Translations under genes and position numbers: made by a program
NCBI GenBank assembly: GCA_016935955.1
Contig: JAFGPY010000036.1
Location: 1-8,662 of the forward strand
DNA length: 8,662 bases
Direction of reading: 5' to 3'
Source of the DNA: Planctomycetota bacterium
GTDB lineage: Bacteria > Planctomycetota > Phycisphaerae > FEN-1346 > JAACEH01
In this document: in pieces, positions 1 through 6,115 of the stretch
Layout of the letters: every line of letters begins with the position of its first letter
How positions within the stretch are numbered: position 1 is the stretch's first letter
The notes under the pieces: generated by a model
Told to the model about the DNA's origin: nothing
The model's database searches: none
What the model saw: only the letters and a program-made list of their open reading frames with translations

Positions 1-29
1 CTCTGGCCCACCTTTTTTGCCAGACTCAT
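1..29 (-). CDS. Possible 5' end of a downstream gene, cut by the window edge
   Basis: Reading the minus strand, an ATG at 29-27 lies four bases after the stop codon of the fumarylacetoacetate hydrolase gene and stays open to the edge, giving MSLAKKVGQ. Such tight spacing is typical of a co-transcribed second gene. The ribosome site is weak (only a GGGA about ten bases upstream), and nine residues cannot identify a family, so this may be chance. Confidence 0.3.
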
Positions 30-33
30 GCGG

Positions 34-894
34 CTATCCCGCCACGACGTTCGCCAGGCAACCCAGGCCGCTGATCTCGCACTCCACGACGTCGCCCGCC
101 TTCAGAAACTGTTGCGGGGTGGTGTAGTAGCCCACACCGCTCGTGGTCCCGAGCGACACGCAGTCGCCCGGCTCCAGCGTCTGGCTCTGGCTGATGAAAC
201 TGACGACCTCGGGCGGCGAGAAGATCATGTCCTCGCCCGCGATGCAGCGCTGCACCTGGCGGCCGTTGACGCGGCAGACCAGATCCATCTCGCGCCAGTC
301 CGGGGCCTCGTCCAGGGTCACCAGTTGCGGACCCATCGGCGCGAACGTGTCGGCGCTCTTGGCACGGTACCATTGCGGCACCGCGAACTGCCAGTCACGG
401 GCCGAGACGTCGTTCATGATCGTGTACCCGGCCACGTAGTCCATGGCCTCCTCGACCGAGACGCCCTTGGCCTCGCGCCCGATGACCGCGCACAGCTCCA
501 CTTCCCAGTCCACCTGGTCGGTCCCGGCCGGAATCCGGATGGCCTTGCCCGGACCCGTCACGGCCGTGACGGCCTTGGCGAACAGGATCGGCGTCGTCGG
601 GATCGGCTTGTCGTTCTCGGCGCAGTGGGCCTTGGAGTTCAGACCCAGGGCCACGATCTTGCCCGGCCGATCGACCGGCGCGTAGATCGGCGTGTCGGCC
701 GGCAGCACCGCGTCGGCCCGCAGGTTCGACAGGTCGGCGGCCTTCAGCTCGTCGAGCTTGCCGTCGCGGAGAATGTCGATCACCCGCCGCGGCCCCTTCG
801 GCCAGAGCTTGAACACGTCCACGATGCCGCCCTCGGTCACGATCCCCGCCCGGCGGCACATCGAGCACGGCCCGTCCAACGTCACCAGTCGCAT
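34..894 (-). CDS. Fumarylacetoacetate hydrolase (FAH) family protein
   Basis: A 286-residue protein of the FAH superfamily, cytosolic metal-dependent enzymes that cleave or decarboxylate acylpyruvate-type substrates in catabolism of aromatic compounds or sugar acids. The first ~70 residues form the short N-terminal domain usual in this family, and the catalytic domain begins near KIVALGLNSKAH (79-90). Candidate metal ligands are E131 and E133 in DWEVEL and D162 in NDVSARD. K179 follows in AKSADTFAPMGP, and the C-terminal signature is GTTSGVGY (249-256). Length and motif order are normal, so the enzyme looks intact. The start is well supported: AAGGAG at 905-900 lies five bases before the ATG, with a sigma-70-like promoter behind it. 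The substrate cannot be read from the sequence. Acylpyruvase, 2,4-diketo-3-deoxy-sugar acid hydrolase and ureidoglycolate lyase-like roles are all possible. Confidence 0.93.
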   Translation of the reverse strand: MRLVTLDGPCSMCRRAGIVTEGGIVDVFKLWPKGPRRVIDILRDGKLDELKAADLSNLRADAVLPADTPIYAPVDRPGKIVALGLNSKAHCAENDKPIPTTPILFAKAVTAVTGPGKAIRIPAGTDQVDWEVELCAVIGREAKGVSVEEAMDYVAGYTIMNDVSARDWQFAVPQWYRAKSADTFAPMGPQLVTLDEAPDWREMDLVCRVNGRQVQRCIAGEDMIFSPPEVVSFISQSQTLEPGDCVSLGTTSGVGYYTTPQQFLKAGDVVECEISGLGCLANVVAG

Positions 895-937
895 AGCGTC
901 TCCTTCTTCATCTCACAGGGGGCACGAAGCATCGCCT

Positions 938-965
938 AGGATAGCGGCGGCATCGGGCGTGTCAA
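938..965 (-). promoter_or_regulatory. Sigma-70-type promoter of the FAH gene
   Basis: On the minus strand a perfect TTGACA (965-960) is followed after 16 bases by TATCCT (943-938), which matches four of six consensus bases. Transcription would start near 931, giving a leader of about 36 bases that includes the AAGGAG ribosome site. It lies in the 119-base gap between the FAH gene and the PLD-like gene, both on the minus strand, so the FAH gene probably has its own transcript. This is read from the motif only. Confidence 0.65.
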
Positions 966-1013
966 CGGTTGGAGGCCCCTGGTGCCCAGAGTTGGCCAAA
1001 GCCATTCCGGTTG

Positions 1014-1970
1014 TCAATGACGCCAGAGGTTAAGTATATCGTGTGCAAGCGAGACGTTGCGGACGACTCTCTCCACCCTTCGCTTCTTCATGAACTCGGA
1101 GGCAGGCCCGAGCCTTCTCCTGACCAAAGCAAGCTTCTTGGAACGAAGTCGCTTGGGCATTTCCAGAAAAGCGATGGCTTGGTTAGAACGGCCTTTCATA
1201 TAGCGCTTGACATAGATTACCCTCGCTGGCGGCCGAACCATCACCCTTCGCTTGTTCTCCTCGACAACTTGGATGACGAGATCGTTTCGCTTCGCGCGAT
1301 TGAGGAATGAACCACCAGACCAGTGGAAATCGTCTACCTTGTACCGACTTGTCGAACGCAGGCGTGACTCCGCCGTGGGCAGCCCCTTTGATTTCTCCTC
1401 TTCTGCCTGGGCGTCCCAAGATCTCACCACCAAAGACAGGACCCACAGCCGCGAGTGTGTTGGCGTTGCTTCGCCGCGCCTGCCTCGAACTCGTTGCCGG
1501 CGTCCTTTGATGTGTGGAGGGCGATATATCCTTTCCATATTCCGAGCATGGTGCAATGTCACGGGTTCGCCTGTGAGCGATCCGACAAATTCACGGCAGG
1601 CGGAAACGGCGGAAGCATCATTGGTGGCAACACTAGCTTCGACGAGTACATCCTTGCTGCGATTTGATGCATTTGTGGAGCCGATGAACGCCCTGCGGCC
1701 CACAGCAAACACTTTGGCGTGCAGATTCTCCACAGAGTGAATACTCACTCCACGCTTGAGCAGCTTGATGACTTCGGTCGGATTCGTCTGGCCCGATTTC
1801 ACGGCCGCTTCACTCATGTCCACGACAAGCACGCTGCCGGCCTTGAGTGGAAGAAGGCGGGTCGCGCCGGTCCCGAAGTAAGCGACCGCGACATATGCTC
1901 TGTGTGGATGTCTTCTCACAGCTGCGGTAATCTCTGGCCAGATGCTTGAGGTTAGCAAGTGCGTGGCCAT
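1014..1970 (-). CDS. Phospholipase D-like protein with a single HxK/GSxN motif and a basic C-terminal region
   Basis: A 318-residue protein. Residues 1-130 resemble the PLD-like (PLDc) fold: an N-terminal segment WPEITAAVRRH, beta strands YVAVAYF and SVLVVDMS, then the catalytic half-motif LHAKVFAVGRRAFIGSTNAS (83-102) with H84, K86, S98 and N100, and E111 further on. Only one motif is present, so an active enzyme would have to dimerise, as single-motif PLD nucleases such as Nuc and BfiI do. The usual Asp five residues after the Lys is Gly91. Residues 150-318 match nothing I recognise and are rich in Arg and Lys, which would suit nucleic-acid binding. I chose the start at 1970 because a GGAGGG at 1985-1980 sits nine bases upstream; the frame is open further up to 2183, but that part looks non-coding. 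GC is lower than in the neighbours, suggesting horizontal gain. A nuclease or defence role is inferred; no partner gene is adjacent. Confidence 0.8.
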   Translation of the reverse strand: MATHLLTSSIWPEITAAVRRHPHRAYVAVAYFGTGATRLLPLKAGSVLVVDMSEAAVKSGQTNPTEVIKLLKRGVSIHSVENLHAKVFAVGRRAFIGSTNASNRSKDVLVEASVATNDASAVSACREFVGSLTGEPVTLHHARNMERIYRPPHIKGRRQRVRGRRGEATPTHSRLWVLSLVVRSWDAQAEEEKSKGLPTAESRLRSTSRYKVDDFHWSGGSFLNRAKRNDLVIQVVEENKRRVMVRPPARVIYVKRYMKGRSNQAIAFLEMPKRLRSKKLALVRRRLGPASEFMKKRRVERVVRNVSLAHDILNLWRH

Positions 1971-1979
1971 TGGGGTCGG

Positions 1980-1985
1980 CCCTCC
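1980..1985 (-). promoter_or_regulatory. Ribosome binding site fixing the start of the PLD-like gene
   Basis: GGAGGG on the minus strand, nine bases before the ATG at 1970. The upstream in-frame ATGs, for example at 2006 and 2183, lie before the recognisable domain, so the later start is preferred. Confidence 0.6.
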
Positions 1986-2004
1986 GTGTGTGGAATGTCT
2001 GTAC

Positions 2005-2033
2005 ATCTTGGCTTTCCAGTTGCCCACAGTCAA
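2005..2033 (-). promoter_or_regulatory. Candidate promoter of the PLD-like gene
   Basis: The minus strand has TTGACT (2033-2028), five of six to the -35 consensus, then a 17-base spacer and CAAGAT (2010-2005), only three of six to the -10 consensus. Position and spacing suit a start near 1998 with a leader of about 28 bases, but the -10 element is poor. Confidence 0.35.
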
Positions 2034-2162
2034 GCCCATGCAGATGCCGGGCGCCGTGCCTGTCCCAGCGAGGTTGTCCGGGAATCCCGTATGGAGGAGA
2101 GGCCTTGTGCGACTGGCGAAACGCCTGTTCCGGCAGCAGCCTCTCGAGGACCCAAGAGCCAA

Positions 2163-2359
2163 GGCCCGAAGGGCCGTCAGCATTTTAGCCGGGGGCGCAG
2201 CCCCCGGACACCAGACTCCTCAACGATCCTCTGAGCCCCGGAGGGGCGACACGTTTTCAGTCACTGAAACGGGTGTCGCCCCTCCGGGGCTCGGGCATCT
2301 GTGATACTTGGTTTCCGGGGGCTACGCCCCCGGCTAAACTCTCCGCGGCCCTTCGGGCC
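2163..2359. repeat. Nested palindrome array (REP-like, A-B-C-C'-B'-A')
   Basis: Six small hairpins are arranged symmetrically. A is GGCCC-gaa-GGGCC (2163-2175), B is CCGGGGGC-gca-GCCCCCGG (2189-2207's core), C is GCCCC-gga-GGGGC (2235-2247), C' is GCCCC-tcc-GGGGC (2278-2290), B' is CCGGGGGC-tac-GCCCCCGG (2315-2333) and A' is the copy at 2347-2359. Each left unit is also the reverse complement of its right partner: 2184-2207 pairs with 2315-2338 with one mismatch, and 2233-2252 pairs perfectly with 2273-2292. The centre (2253-2272) continues the pairing with GTTTTCAG against CTGAAAC. Such GC-rich palindromes are typical of REP/BIME elements, which are usually found in many genomic copies. It lies between the 5' ends of two divergent genes, so it is not an obvious terminator for either. 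Confidence 0.85.
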
Positions 2360-2399
2360 TCGGGGCAAGCCCAACGCAAAGGTCGCAGCAGGATGCAGG

Positions 2400-2417
2400 G
2401 TGGGTGCTTGCACCCAC
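2400..2417. repeat. Small hairpin near the palindrome array
   Basis: GTGGGTG (2400-2406) and CACCCAC (2411-2417) form a 7-bp stem around CTTG. No T-tract follows, so it is unlikely to be an intrinsic terminator. It is probably one more palindromic spacer element, unrelated in sequence to the array beside it. Confidence 0.5.
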
Positions 2418-2503
2418 GCGGCAGAGACCTGCAGCGCTTCGGCATGGCGGCAGACTACGACCGCTCGCCCGCTTTTTGCGCGCCGCGACAGGACCGACGG
2501 CCG

Positions 2504-2509
2504 TATAAT
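2504..2509 (+). promoter_or_regulatory. Perfect -10 box directly before the AhbA-like gene
   Basis: TATAAT matches the sigma-70 -10 consensus at all six positions in otherwise GC-rich DNA. A start about seven bases downstream would fall around 2515-2517, only some five bases before the ATG at 2521, which implies a leaderless or nearly leaderless mRNA. No good -35 box is present at the normal distance. The TAA inside this box (2506-2508) is an in-frame stop, so the gene cannot begin further upstream. Confidence 0.5.
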
Positions 2510-2520
2510 CCCCTGAAGCC

Positions 2521-2988
2521 ATGGACGAACTGGACCGCAAGCTTCTGACGGCGCTCGAGGACGGGTTTCCGCTCGACGGGCGACCGTACGCGCGGCTGGC
2601 CGAAACCGTGGGCCTGACCGTGGACGACGAGGCAGCCGTTTTCGAGCGCGTCATGCACCTGCTGGACGACGGAACGATCCGCCGTCTCGGGGCGAGCTTC
2701 GATTCGCGGCGGTTGGGCTACGAGCCGACGCTCGTGGCCCTGCGCGTCCCGGCGGCGCGCGTGGGCGAGGCGGCCGCTACGGTCAACCGCTACAGAGAGG
2801 TCACGCACAACTACGAGCGGTCGGGCAGCCCGTGGTCGCTGTGGTTCACGGTCATTGCCCGCAGTCGCGAGCGGCAGGACCGGATCCTGGCCGAGATTCG
2901 CCGCGACCTCGGCCTTGCCGCAGAGGATATGATGACCCTGCCGGTCGAGCGGCTGTACAAGATTGACGTGCGCTTTGTCGCGCGGTAG
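2521..2988 (+). CDS. Siroheme decarboxylase-like AsnC/Lrp-family protein (AhbA type)
   Basis: A 155-residue protein of the AhbA/AhbB/NirDGHL family. These resemble AsnC/Lrp regulators: an N-terminal winged helix (DELDRKLLTALEDGFPLDG, 2-20, then the wing IRRLGASFDS, 53-62) followed by a ferredoxin-like domain. AhbA and AhbB together remove two acetate side chains from siroheme in the alternative heme or heme d1 pathway. Diagnostic here are THNYERSG (95-102), containing the conserved HNY-x-R with His96, the LWFTVI strand (107-112), and the ending LPVERLYKIDVRF (140-152). The GASFDS-RRLGY form and this ending resemble AhbA more than AhbB from memory of the family. No ahbB, ahbC or ahbD is nearby, so it could be an orphan or a ligand-sensing regulator. 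The start is fixed by an in-frame TAA at 2506; there is no Shine-Dalgarno sequence. Confidence 0.8.
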   Translation: MDELDRKLLTALEDGFPLDGRPYARLAETVGLTVDDEAAVFERVMHLLDDGTIRRLGASFDSRRLGYEPTLVALRVPAARVGEAAATVNRYREVTHNYERSGSPWSLWFTVIARSRERQDRILAEIRRDLGLAAEDMMTLPVERLYKIDVRFVAR

Positions 2989-3014
2989 GCTGCCCTGTTG
3001 TCTCAGGCCGTCGA

Positions 3015-3091
3015 GGGTCGCTCGCGAGCGACCCCTACAACGACCCCTGCGACGGCAAGGTGCGGTGGTAGGGGCGGCTCGCGAGCCGCCC
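3015..3091. repeat. Pair of oppositely oriented palindromes (REP doublet)
   Basis: Two perfect 20-base palindromes lie at 3015-3034 (GGGTCGC-tcgcga-GCGACCC) and 3072-3091 (GGGCGGC-tcgcga-GCCGCCC). Both share the TCGCGA core. The first is followed by CCTAC and the second is preceded by GTAGG, so the units are in inverted orientation, as in a BIME. They fill the 123-base spacer between the AhbA-like gene and the lipoprotein gene. They could form a strong RNA structure that limits read-through or protects the upstream 3' end. No T-tract follows. Confidence 0.75.
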
Positions 3092-3100
3092 GCGCAGGAG

Positions 3101-3105
3101 AGGAG
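3101..3105 (+). promoter_or_regulatory. Ribosome binding site fixing the GTG start of the lipoprotein
   Basis: AGGAG lies six bases before the GTG at 3112, and a second AGGAG abuts it at 3096-3100. This supports the GTG start over frames open further upstream that run through the palindromes. Confidence 0.7.
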
Positions 3106-3111
3106 TTACTC

Positions 3112-3702
3112 GTGAGACTGTTTGTGTTTTGCATTGCGGCGATGCTGGTTGCCGTCGCGGCGGCAGGGTGCGGCGAGAGTTGGGCGACGATCCAACACAC
3201 GCAGCGGCCGCTGGGTCAGCAGAAGGAAGAGGTCAGCGAGGCGGCCTACCAGTTCACCGACGTGGGCCACATCGAGATCGTTTTGAGCAAGGAGTGGGTG
3301 GCTCCGGTGGGTGAGGCCGTGCCCGACTTCACGTACCACTACTTCCTCGTGCCGCACCCCAAGGGCCGCCATACAGTCGAGGGCGACGGCGTGATCGTCT
3401 ATCGCCTGGCTCGCCGCGACGGCCGCACGTTTCTCTACAAGGCGACAAGCGGCTGGGTGGACCATCGGTTCGCGATCTTCACCAAGGATCACCTGCACGC
3501 GGAGTTCGAGGTGGAGTTCGTTCAGGTCTGGCCGAAGCCGGAGCAGGACGACCGTTTCCCGCTCAAGGGCGAGATGCAGGCCAACGAAAGCGTTCGCACC
3601 ACGCAGGCCCTCATCAACCGGTACCACCTCTACGTCACCGAACTCCTGAAGAAGGCCGCAGCCGAGCCGTCGCCGCCGGCGCCGCAGCCGAGCGCGCCGT
3701 GA
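3112..3702 (+). CDS. Small lipoprotein of unknown function
   Basis: A 196-residue protein beginning at GTG. Residues 1-19 form a lipoprotein signal peptide: a positive N-terminus (MRL), a hydrophobic core (FVFCIAAMLVAVAA), then the lipobox AAGC with Cys20 as the probable lipidated residue. The mature protein would be anchored to a membrane facing the periplasm. Residues 45-140 look beta-rich, with alternating hydrophobics (HIEIVLSKEW, HYFLVPHP, GVIVYRL, FEVEFVQVW). A helix near 160-182 and a Pro/Ala tail (184-196) follow. I recognise no family. The frame is open 38 codons further upstream, but that part is palindromic DNA, and only the GTG gives both a signal peptide and a ribosome site. It lies 45 bases before the URO-D-like gene, so the two may share a transcript. 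Confidence 0.8.
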   Translation: MRLFVFCIAAMLVAVAAAGCGESWATIQHTQRPLGQQKEEVSEAAYQFTDVGHIEIVLSKEWVAPVGEAVPDFTYHYFLVPHPKGRHTVEGDGVIVYRLARRDGRTFLYKATSGWVDHRFAIFTKDHLHAEFEVEFVQVWPKPEQDDRFPLKGEMQANESVRTTQALINRYHLYVTELLKKAAAEPSPPAPQPSAP

Positions 3703-3734
3703 CGGCGCCATGAGGCCGTTGTCCTGGCTGGGAT

Positions 3735-3739
3735 GGGAG
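3735..3739 (+). promoter_or_regulatory. Ribosome binding site deciding the URO-D-like start
   Basis: GGGAG lies eight bases before the ATG at 3748. It overlaps the alternative in-frame ATG at 3733, which has no comparable site. The 3748 start also gives the usual family beginning, MTGKERIAAAF. Confidence 0.6.
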
Positions 3740-3747
3740 CCCGCCTT

Positions 3748-4881
3748 ATGACCGGCAAAGAGCGCATTGCCGCCGCTTTCCGCCACGAGTCCGTCGACTG
3801 CGTGCCGCTGTTCGAGCAGTCGGTGGCCAGCAGCGTGGCCTCGGCCCTTCTCGGCCGCGAGGCCCACACCGGCACGACCGTCCTGCATCGCGACTGCGCC
3901 GAAGCCTCGACTCGCGGCCGCACGGCCTACGACGAGTTCGTCGAGCGGGTCCTCGACGACAATGTCGCCCTGGCCGACCTGCTGGGCCACGACGCCGTCA
4001 GCGTCCCGTGGATGCTGCCCTACGAACCGACCCGCAAGCTCGACGAGCTGAACTACCTGACCGGCGACCCCGACAAGGGACCGTGGCGCATCCGCCGCTA
4101 CGATCCTGCCAGCCAGAGTTTCGGCGTCGCCAAGTGCGGCGGCCTGCCCGAGACCGAGGCCGACCTGGAGCGTGAGGTGGCGGCGCAGGAGCGTCGCGTC
4201 GCCGAGGCCGGGCCCGCGACGGCAGCCGACTTCCCGTTGCAGCAGAAGATGCTCGACCGTGTCGGCGACCGTCTGGAAGTGGTCGGCGTCGGCGGATTGC
4301 AGATTCCGCTGGAGCCGCTGTGGCTCGAGATGACGCTGCTGAGGCCCGACCTCGTCGAGCGCTGGCTCGATGCGGGCGTGACGTCAGTCTGCCGGCTCAT
4401 GGAGGCCCAGGCGGCCATGGGCCTGCGAGTCATCTGGGGCGGCTACGACCTGGCCGACAACAACGGCCCCATCTACGGGCCGAAGGTTTTCCGCAACCTG
4501 GTGCTGCCGCGGCTGCAACAGATCACGCGCCGGGCCGACGAACTGGGCCTGTGGTTCCTGTTCCGCAGCGACGGCAAGCTGTGGAGCATCGCCGACGATT
4601 TCTTCGAGGCCTCGGGCATCCACGGCTACGGCGAGATCGACATCGACGCCGGCATGGACCTGCTCGAAGTGCGCCGCCGTTATCCGCGAGTGACCTTGTG
4701 GGGCGGCATCAGTTGCGGGCGCCTGCTGCGGCTGGGCACGCCCGATGAGGTCCGCGCCGAGACGCGCCGCGTCGTCGACGGCCTCGCCGGGATCGGCCAC
4801 ATCTTCGGCTCGTCCAACAGCATCCTCCACGGCACGCCGCCCGAGAACGTCCTGGCCATGACCGACGAGGCCCGGCGCTAG
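3748..4881 (+). CDS. Uroporphyrinogen decarboxylase (URO-D) superfamily protein, probably not a heme enzyme
   Basis: A 377-residue TIM-barrel protein of the URO-D/methylcobamide:CoM methyltransferase superfamily. The family start MTGKERIAAAFRHESVDCVP (1-20) is clear, as are GVGGLQIPLEPLWLEM (180-195), the GGYDLADNNGPIYGPKVFRN segment (231-250), FRSDGKLWSIADDFFEASGI (272-291), EIDIDAGMDLLEVRRRYP (296-313) and the ending GGISCGRLLRLGTPDEV (319-335) through SSNSILHGTPPENV (355-368). Methyltransferase members bind zinc through His-x-Cys plus a later Cys. Here the His-x-Cys position reads R273-S-D275, while Cys323 is kept, so zinc binding and methyl transfer are doubtful. It also lacks the N-terminal pattern expected of true HemE. 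Environmental genomes hold many such paralogues of unknown substrate. Its stop overlaps the convergent regulator gene. Confidence 0.88.
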   Translation: MTGKERIAAAFRHESVDCVPLFEQSVASSVASALLGREAHTGTTVLHRDCAEASTRGRTAYDEFVERVLDDNVALADLLGHDAVSVPWMLPYEPTRKLDELNYLTGDPDKGPWRIRRYDPASQSFGVAKCGGLPETEADLEREVAAQERRVAEAGPATAADFPLQQKMLDRVGDRLEVVGVGGLQIPLEPLWLEMTLLRPDLVERWLDAGVTSVCRLMEAQAAMGLRVIWGGYDLADNNGPIYGPKVFRNLVLPRLQQITRRADELGLWFLFRSDGKLWSIADDFFEASGIHGYGEIDIDAGMDLLEVRRRYPRVTLWGGISCGRLLRLGTPDEVRAETRRVVDGLAGIGHIFGSSNSILHGTPPENVLAMTDEARR

Positions 4882-6065
4882 TCGGAACCCGGGCAGGCAA
4901 GACGATCTCCTCCACGAGGATCCTGCAAAGACACCCGGGACGCCACGGGAGCCGGACCGATGCTCTCGGTCAGGTGAATGTCCAGCGGGACACGGAGGCT
5001 TGGCGGGTTGACGTTGCCTTCAAGCAGGTGGCCGAGCATCTCGACGACGCACTCGGCCATGCGCCGGTAATTGATCTCGATGGTCGTCAGCGCCACGCCT
5101 CCGGAGCCGCAAAGGCCGGCGCCACCCGGATTGAGGACGGCAAGGCTCAGGTCATCGGGGATGTTCAGCGCTTTGGCGCGAGGATCGGCCACGAAGACCT
5201 CCGCCCACAAGGCGGCAGTGAAGACGACGGCCGTTGGGCGATCGGGCCCTTCCAGCAACGGATCGAAGGTGTGCTCGTGGCGGCGCAATTCGTCGCACCA
5301 CGGCAGGATCATCAGGGGACGACGGCAACCGGGGAGAACGCCGCGGCTCTCCAGGTGAGTCAGCCAGCGGTCGATGAAATGGTCTCCGATCTGGGTGCGG
5401 TCAGGCGAGAAGTGCGAGACCATGCACAGGCTTCGGTGGCCGAGGTCGATCAGTCGGTCGGCGATACCCTCGGCGGCCAAGTGGTCGTCGATGCGGACCG
5501 TTGGCATGTCGGCACCGGGAAAACGCCGATTGACGAGCATGACCGGAAACTCACGCTCGTGCATCGTCAGAATGGCAGCAGTGTACTCGGCATCGAGAGC
5601 CAGGCACGCCGCAGCGTTGATTCCGCGGTTGATCAGCGATCGCACAGCCGGCACCTGCCCGCGCAGCGGCAATCGCTCGACAATAATCCGGATCCGGCGA
5701 TCGACCGCTTCCCGGGTGATCGCTTCCAGAAGCGTGCGATGGAAGGGATTGTTCATGTAGTGCGCGGCTTCGGGCACCAGGACCACGGCGCGGCGGCCAT
5801 CAGTCCGCGAGGCCAGACGCGCGAGCATCCGCCTGGCGCGGTCAGTCGCTCCGGCTGGCACGACGGCAGCCTGTCGCGGAGCGATGCTCAGGAGGTGGCG
5901 GCGTGCGGCCCGCCGCAAGGCTGCAAGGAGCGTTGGCTGGGAGACGCCGAGTTCCTCGGCCAATTCGCGGCTGGACGGTACCGATGTGCCCTCCGGCCAC
6001 GATCCGTTGGCCAACCGCCGCAACACATCGGCCAGCACGACCCGAACCACCCGTTGCTCGCCCAT
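4878..6065 (-). CDS. GntR-type HTH / LacI-type sugar-sensing hybrid transcriptional regulator
   Basis: A 395-residue cytoplasmic regulator. Residues 1-75 form a GntR-type winged helix: VVLADVLRRLANGSWPEGTS, then PSSRELAEELGVSQPTLLAA (30-49) with the recognition helix at about 43-52. From about 90 there is a periplasmic-binding-protein-like ligand domain of the LacI family: AVVLVPEAAHYMNNPF (93-108), RGINAAACLALD (147-158), FPVMLVNRRFPG (173-184), VRIDDHLAAEGIADRLIDLG (190-209), and TTIEINYRRMAECVVEML (327-344). The last ~30 residues are tail-like. Such hybrids usually respond to a sugar and control nearby uptake or hydrolase genes. GGAGGTG at 6079-6073 lies seven bases before the ATG. It is transcribed away from the secreted hydrolase-like gene at 6633. 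The ligand is unknown. Confidence 0.9.
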   Translation of the reverse strand: MGEQRVVRVVLADVLRRLANGSWPEGTSVPSSRELAEELGVSQPTLLAALRRAARRHLLSIAPRQAAVVPAGATDRARRMLARLASRTDGRRAVVLVPEAAHYMNNPFHRTLLEAITREAVDRRIRIIVERLPLRGQVPAVRSLINRGINAAACLALDAEYTAAILTMHEREFPVMLVNRRFPGADMPTVRIDDHLAAEGIADRLIDLGHRSLCMVSHFSPDRTQIGDHFIDRWLTHLESRGVLPGCRRPLMILPWCDELRRHEHTFDPLLEGPDRPTAVVFTAALWAEVFVADPRAKALNIPDDLSLAVLNPGGAGLCGSGGVALTTIEINYRRMAECVVEMLGHLLEGNVNPPSLRVPLDIHLTESIGPAPVASRVSLQDPRGGDRLACPGSD

Positions 6066-6115
6066 CGTCCAGCACCTCCAAGAGACGAGGCTGACACCAC
6101 AAATTCACAGATAAT

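Larger units (their letters stand above)
1971..2520. other. Non-coding spacer between divergent genes, filled by palindromic repeats
   Basis: About 550 bases separate the PLD-like gene (leftward) from the AhbA-like gene (rightward). I find no convincing gene. It contains a weak promoter candidate for the PLD-like gene (2005-2033), the nested palindrome at 2163-2359, a further hairpin at 2400-2417 and a perfect -10 hexamer at 2504-2509. The frames open here run through the palindromes and show no protein-like composition or good ribosome sites. Confidence 0.7.

Noticed and set aside
28..939. Long plus-strand open frame opposite the FAH gene
   Set aside because: It is the antisense of a well-supported gene in GC-rich DNA, has a composition rich in Arg, His and Asp, no ribosome site and no recognisable domain.
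1971..2183. N-terminal extension of the PLD-like protein
   Set aside because: The open frame continues upstream, but the added residues look unlike protein, enter the palindrome array and lack a ribosome site, whereas the ATG at 1970 has GGAGGG upstream.
2233..2292. Intrinsic terminator at the central palindrome
   Set aside because: The hairpin is strong but no T-tract follows on either strand, and both neighbouring genes begin, rather than end, toward this spacer.
2163..3091. CRISPR array
   Set aside because: The repeats are palindromes of different sequences in inverted pairs, without regular spacing or repeated direct units, and no cas gene is present.
3106..3990. Minus-strand open frame spanning the lipoprotein and URO-D gene starts
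   Set aside because: It crosses two genes with clear ribosome sites and family or signal features, and has no domain of its own.
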